Assembly (NCBI GenBank): GCA_035283845.1 | Contig: DATESZ010000181.1 | Coordinates: forward strand, 1 to 21,085 | Length of the DNA stretch: 21,085 nt | DNA from: DATESZ01 sp035283845 | GTDB lineage: Bacteria; Desulfobacterota; Syntrophia; Syntrophales; JACQWR01 | Direction: 5' to 3' | In this document: positions 17,937 through 21,085 of the stretch, piece by piece | Numbering within the stretch: position 1 is the stretch's first letter | Layout: each line of letters opens with the position of its first letter | Notes under the pieces: model-generated | What the model was told of the DNA's origin: nothing | What the model saw: only the letters and a program-made list of their open reading frames with translations | Databases searched by the model: none | Made by a program: the position numbers and the translations under genes

Positions 17937-18911
17937 TTGAGGGAAGAGGTTAAGCACAATTTCAGGTACTTGATCAGTGTTGACGAACTCGGACGGCTTT
18001 TGGGCAACGACGGTAATGAAGTCAGACGTTTTTTTGACGCCCAACATCTCATTCCCCTTGGCGGCAATAAAAACGGGATCGTCCCTGCGGCAGTTAGGCA
18101 ATATCTTTCCCATTTGGGTTTCACTTACACCTTTAAGGTCATCGCCCATATAAACATGCGAGGAGGCATAGGCAAGACGACGAGCACCATAACCGCGGCA
18201 ACCAGGGCTTGCCAGTACGGCTTCAAGACATGCATCATTGATCTCGATCCCCAGGGTTCCTCTTCCCTTGCCTTGGACAAGCTTCCTGGGGAGGAAGACC
18301 CGATCTTTTATGATGTCTGGCAAAACCCAGGGGAGATGACCATGGGCTCCATACGAAAGATACAGGAACATCTGTACATTTTGCCCTCCTCTCTGGAAAA
18401 TGCTCTGCTTGACGCAAGCCTTATCAATCCGAGTTCACAGAAGAGGGCCGTGCAAGGCGTGTGCAGCGAGCTGAAGGCCAAGGGTTTTGACGCCGTGTTC
18501 ATAGACTGCCCGCCTTCCTTAGGCATCGCCGTCATATCGGCCATCTGCGCCGCGGACATAATTGTTATCCCGGTCCACAGCGATGCCTTTTCCTTCAAGG
18601 GGCTTGAACTTACATTAAAAGAAATTGACTCGATCTGCAAAACCTTCGGCTTGAAGCATCCCCTGATCAGGATACTCTATACGAAGTTTGACCGACGGGA
18701 GAAAATTGCCTCGGAGTGTCTGAGGCGGCTGTCCTCGGAATACGGCGCATATTTCATCCCGAAGGTTATCAGGACGAGTACGGACTTTTCCCGGGCGCTG
18801 GCTCTCAGGGAGACGGTCTTCGCCTCTTATAAAAAAAGCCAGGCCAGAGAGGATTACGATTATTATGTACGGCATATCCTTGGTTTGGAGGGGATTGCCG
18901 ACGGGAGGTGA
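17937..18911 (+). CDS. ParA/MinD-like ATPase with N-terminal HTH-like segment
   Basis: 324 residues. The N-terminal 60 residues (LISVDELGRLLG, then VRRFFDAQHLIP) look like a small helix-turn-helix or MerR-like DNA-binding segment. The rest is a ParA-type ATPase: deviant Walker A RGGIGKTT (75-82), switch motif IDLDPQGSS (101-109) and Walker B FIDCPPS (188-194). The usual signature lysine of KGGxGKT is Arg75. Such proteins bind ATP, dimerise on the nucleoid or membrane and position DNA or other cargo. No ParB-like gene or parS-like site is seen; instead a DUF697 gene follows after 3 bases, so the two are surely co-expressed. The start is TTG with GGGG (17927-17930) 6 bases upstream; no ATG or GTG is available in frame nearby. 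The cargo is unknown and chromosome or plasmid segregation is not implied. Confidence 0.88.
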   Translation: MREEVKHNFRYLISVDELGRLLGNDGNEVRRFFDAQHLIPLGGNKNGIVPAAVRQYLSHLGFTYTFKVIAHINMRGGIGKTTSTITAATRACQYGFKTCIIDLDPQGSSSLALDKLPGEEDPIFYDVWQNPGEMTMGSIRKIQEHLYILPSSLENALLDASLINPSSQKRAVQGVCSELKAKGFDAVFIDCPPSLGIAVISAICAADIIVIPVHSDAFSFKGLELTLKEIDSICKTFGLKHPLIRILYTKFDRREKIASECLRRLSSEYGAYFIPKVIRTSTDFSRALALRETVFASYKKSQAREDYDYYVRHILGLEGIADGR

Positions 18912-18914
18912 CGT

Positions 18915-19511
18915 ATGGCAAATGATGAAGAAACGCCGACCGGCGAGATCAAAATCAGGCGCACCAGGCGGCGTATTTACGAGCATGAGGCCGCAGCCCC
19001 CGCTGCTGCCGCCGACACGGAAAGAGTGGACCTGCCGCGAGAACAGCGGGTTGCTCTCCCGGCTCACGGGGAGAAGCAGTACGAGGCGCTCCGCCTTGTC
19101 CGGCAGTATATGCTCTGGTCTGCAGGCGCCGGCCTGGTACCCATCCCTTTTTTAGACATGCTTGCCGTTGTGGCGCTTCAGTTGCGTATGCTCAAAAGGC
19201 TCTGCGCTCTCTATGGCCTGAACTACGCTGAGCAGAGGGCGAAATCCGTTGTGACCTCCTTGATCGGCGGCATCCATGCCGGCCTGATTGCCGGCAGCAT
19301 GATCAGGCTTATCCCCATCATAGGTCTTGCATCTCTGGCAGCCATCCCGGCGGCAAGCGGCGCGCTCACTTATGCCGTCGGCAGGGTATTTATCCAGCAT
19401 TTCGAGTGCGGCGGCGCCTTTCTCGATTTTGATCCGGCAAAGGTCAGGAAATACTTTGCCGAGCAGTATGAGGAAGGTCGTACGATAAACTCCGCAGTGA
19501 GATCCCTATAA
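18915..19511 (+). CDS. DUF697/YcjF-like membrane protein, partner of the ParA-like ATPase
   Basis: 198 residues, paralog of the protein at 14482-15018. The extra N-terminus (1-55) is charged and Arg/Ala-rich and may be an interaction tail. The core has GLVPIPFLDMLAV (near 76-88), a RMLKRLCALYGL helix, a long hydrophobic stretch (about 112-155) and the conserved HFECGGAFLDFDPAKVRKYFAEQYEEG tail elements seen in the paralog, here interrupted only by small substitutions. The start is firm: GGGAGG ends 6 bases before the ATG and overlaps the end of the ParA-like gene. Tight coupling to that ATPase suggests a membrane anchor or adaptor for it, which is an inference. The 88 bases after it, before the convergent GT5 gene, show no terminator hairpin that I can find. 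Confidence 0.82.
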   Translation: MANDEETPTGEIKIRRTRRRIYEHEAAAPAAAADTERVDLPREQRVALPAHGEKQYEALRLVRQYMLWSAGAGLVPIPFLDMLAVVALQLRMLKRLCALYGLNYAEQRAKSVVTSLIGGIHAGLIAGSMIRLIPIIGLASLAAIPAASGALTYAVGRVFIQHFECGGAFLDFDPAKVRKYFAEQYEEGRTINSAVRSL

Positions 19512-19599
19512 TTGTCGTTTTAAAAGATGCTATGCTGAAAAGGAGGAGCTTCGACGAACTGTTGGCAATTCAAGAAGTGTGGTCGTGAGGCCGGTGGTT

Positions 19600-21085
19600 T
19601 CATGCCAGGGGTTTGTCGTTGTTCAATTTCTCATAGGTTCTGATGTAGGCGGCGATCATCTTTCCCACGTCATATTTTTCCCTCGCTTCCTTCATAATCC
19701 TTTTAATCTGCCCTTCCCTGATGTCGGGAGGTCTTCTGTGGAAGGCAAGGCTCATTTCAAGACCGTACCACAATCCGCCGCTGTCATAATCACGAAAAAG
19801 AAATCCGTTGCCCACGTCCTGGGGGGCGCCATCGATTTTTAACCTCAATTCCCTAATTTTATCGCGATAACCTCCCGTGTCACGGTTTGTCGCCGTAGCG
19901 CCGAAGATATTTCCCAGTTGATCTATCTGCCCGCAAGGCTCGTAGAGCGAAGCCCCGAAAACATCATTTGCCGCGGCGTAGCCTAAAAGGGAAAGCTCTT
20001 CGCTGTAAGACTGGCAGGTGATTCTTCCCTGTGAAGCGAGGGCAATGGCGCCGAGGTTTCCTCTGTGTGACTGATCTTCTCCGACGCCATCGGCAACAAT
20101 GGCAATCTGGACGTCACTGTGCTTCCTAACAAAGGATAGGGCAATCATTTCCAACAGTTCCACGCCTTTCTGCTGGGGATCGAGGCGGGACGGCCAGAAG
20201 AAAAAAATGGCATCGGGATCAACATCCAGTCCGGTCCTTCTTTGAAATTCGACGAGATTATCCTTTTTAGCCTGGAGCACGGGATCATCGGGACCGTATC
20301 TGCTTATGAGATGGTCGCAACGCTCTGGATATGTCTTGAGGGAAGGCGCATTTATTATCGCCATAGCCGCTTCGTGAGCATACTTAGCCTTCACTTCCGC
20401 TCTGACGGAAAGGGGTACCACCGGTTTATCCAGGAAATAGTCATTAACAACCTCTTTCAGGAATCTTTCCCCGACAAAGTTTATTAATGTGGCATTTTTG
20501 ATGGCCGTCGCCTGGCAATCAAGGCAATCCCTGCCATTCGAATGTGTAACGTAAAAATAGTCGCTTATCGCATCGCGCTCCACCCCCCATAGATAATCAA
20601 GCGGCAGATCGGCCGTAAAAACATTATGCACCGTATGCAGCACTGGCAGGCCTCTCGCCCTGGCATAGGCCGTGATGGCGCCGCCGGCCATCCAATCGTG
20701 GCTGTGAATGATTAGACCTTCATGCTGCACCCTGATTGCTTTTATCAGATTATTCACCGCTTCTTTCTGAAATTCCGCGGCCGTCAGGAGCGTATTCCCG
20801 GAGTAGGCGCTGGCGTTATCGGCAAATACGGAGGACGATACAAGGTGGATGTTTTCGGGATCTACCGTGTATCTTAACTGCTGCCATTCCGCTTCGCTTA
20901 ACTGAGCCTCTTTGCGGAAACGTCTTTTCAGGTTCAGCGTTATCAGATGCACGTGAATGTCTCTTTCCATAAGTCCTTCGCAAAGCGCCGAAACCACCTC
21001 CCCCTGCCCGCCGCTCTTGCCGGATATGTACTTTGCCAATTCCCCCATGCCCTCGGGCAGCCTTCCCGTTTCCGGGCTGATCATA
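19600..21085 (-). CDS. Glycogen/starch synthase-like glycosyltransferase (GT5), 5' end at window edge
   Basis: At least 494 residues. GT5 enzymes transfer glucose from ADP- or UDP-glucose to a growing alpha-1,4-glucan in the cytoplasm. The nucleotide-sugar loop reads GKSGGQGEV (22-30; usual KTGGLADV), the middle HSHDW (127-131) and HTVHN (150-154) are typical, PSRLDPQQKG (298-307) supplies the Arg/Lys pair, and YEPCGQIDQLG (381-391) carries the catalytic Glu382 followed by the RDTGG loop. An ATG sits at 21084-21082, but family members have a short strand before ISPE, so the true start is probably just outside the window. Length is near the family's usual 470-500. It converges on the DUF697 gene and looks unconnected to the PKS locus. 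Whether it makes glycogen or another glucan is not settled by the sequence, and it is divergent from E. coli GlgA in the sugar-nucleotide loop. Confidence 0.9.
   Translation of the reverse strand, partial: MISPETGRLPEGMGELAKYISGKSGGQGEVVSALCEGLMERDIHVHLITLNLKRRFRKEAQLSEAEWQQLRYTVDPENIHLVSSSVFADNASAYSGNTLLTAAEFQKEAVNNLIKAIRVQHEGLIIHSHDWMAGGAITAYARARGLPVLHTVHNVFTADLPLDYLWGVERDAISDYFYVTHSNGRDCLDCQATAIKNATLINFVGERFLKEVVNDYFLDKPVVPLSVRAEVKAKYAHEAAMAIINAPSLKTYPERCDHLISRYGPDDPVLQAKKDNLVEFQRRTGLDVDPDAIFFFWPSRLDPQQKGVELLEMIALSFVRKHSDVQIAIVADGVGEDQSHRGNLGAIALASQGRITCQSYSEELSLLGYAAANDVFGASLYEPCGQIDQLGNIFGATATNRDTGGYRDKIRELRLKIDGAPQDVGNGFLFRDYDSGGLWYGLEMSLAFHRRPPDIREGQIKRIMKEAREKYDVGKMIAAYIRTYEKLNNDKPLA

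Noticed and set aside
19532..19588. 18-residue frame (ATG to TGA) containing AGGAGG, after the second DUF697 gene
   Set aside because: Too short to support, and the AGGAGG lies inside the frame rather than before it; probably chance or a remnant.
1..21085. CRISPR array, tRNA, rRNA, insertion sequence or integrase
   Set aside because: No regular spaced repeats, RNA gene signatures, transposase motifs or terminal inverted repeats were seen; the only large repeats are homologous PKS domains.

Overview
The window carries most of a type I modular polyketide synthase (PKS) locus on the minus strand, with unrelated-looking genes to its right. Several protein families (a glycogen-synthase-like GT5 enzyme, ParA-like ATPase, DUF697-type membrane proteins) and the moderate GC content would fit a Gram-negative bacterium such as a Desulfobacterota/Syntrophales-type anaerobe. 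That assignment is an inference; no rRNA or other phylogenetic marker is present.

Layout of the minus-strand locus, in transcription order (right to left): a cyclic-peptide-type ABC exporter (15992-17626), a type II thioesterase (15198-15908), a small DUF697-like membrane protein (14482-15018), then three PKS genes packed tightly: PKS1 (7363-14355), PKS2 (2638-7359) and PKS3 (1-2637, running off the left edge). PKS1 is GNAT-ACP-KS-AT-cMT-KR-ACP, PKS2 is KS-DH-KR-ACP, and PKS3 shows KS-DH before the edge. The gaps between the PKS genes are 3 and 0 bases, and each junction has matching C- and N-terminal docking-like segments, so the proteins should act in the order PKS1, PKS2, PKS3.

The main result is the mixed architecture. 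PKS1 starts with a CurA-type GNAT loading domain, predicted to make an acetyl starter from a malonyl unit, and holds the only acyltransferase (AT) visible. PKS2 and PKS3 keep the linkers that normally flank an AT, but the AT (about 285 residues) is missing from both. One AT would therefore have to serve several modules, or a separate AT lies outside the window. The predicted early chain is acetyl, then 3-hydroxy-2-methylbutyryl, then 5-hydroxy-4-methylhex-2-enoyl, then further extension by PKS3. The thioesterase would remove stalled acyl groups and the ABC protein could export the product.

To the right, a divergent plus-strand pair encodes a ParA/MinD-like ATPase with arginine at the usual signature-lysine position (17937-18911) and a second DUF697-like protein (18915-19511), paralogous to the one inside the PKS locus. 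A convergent GT5 glycogen/starch-synthase-like gene (19600-21085) closes the window and probably lacks only a few N-terminal residues. The longest stretch without a gene is 17627-17936, the divergent promoter region.
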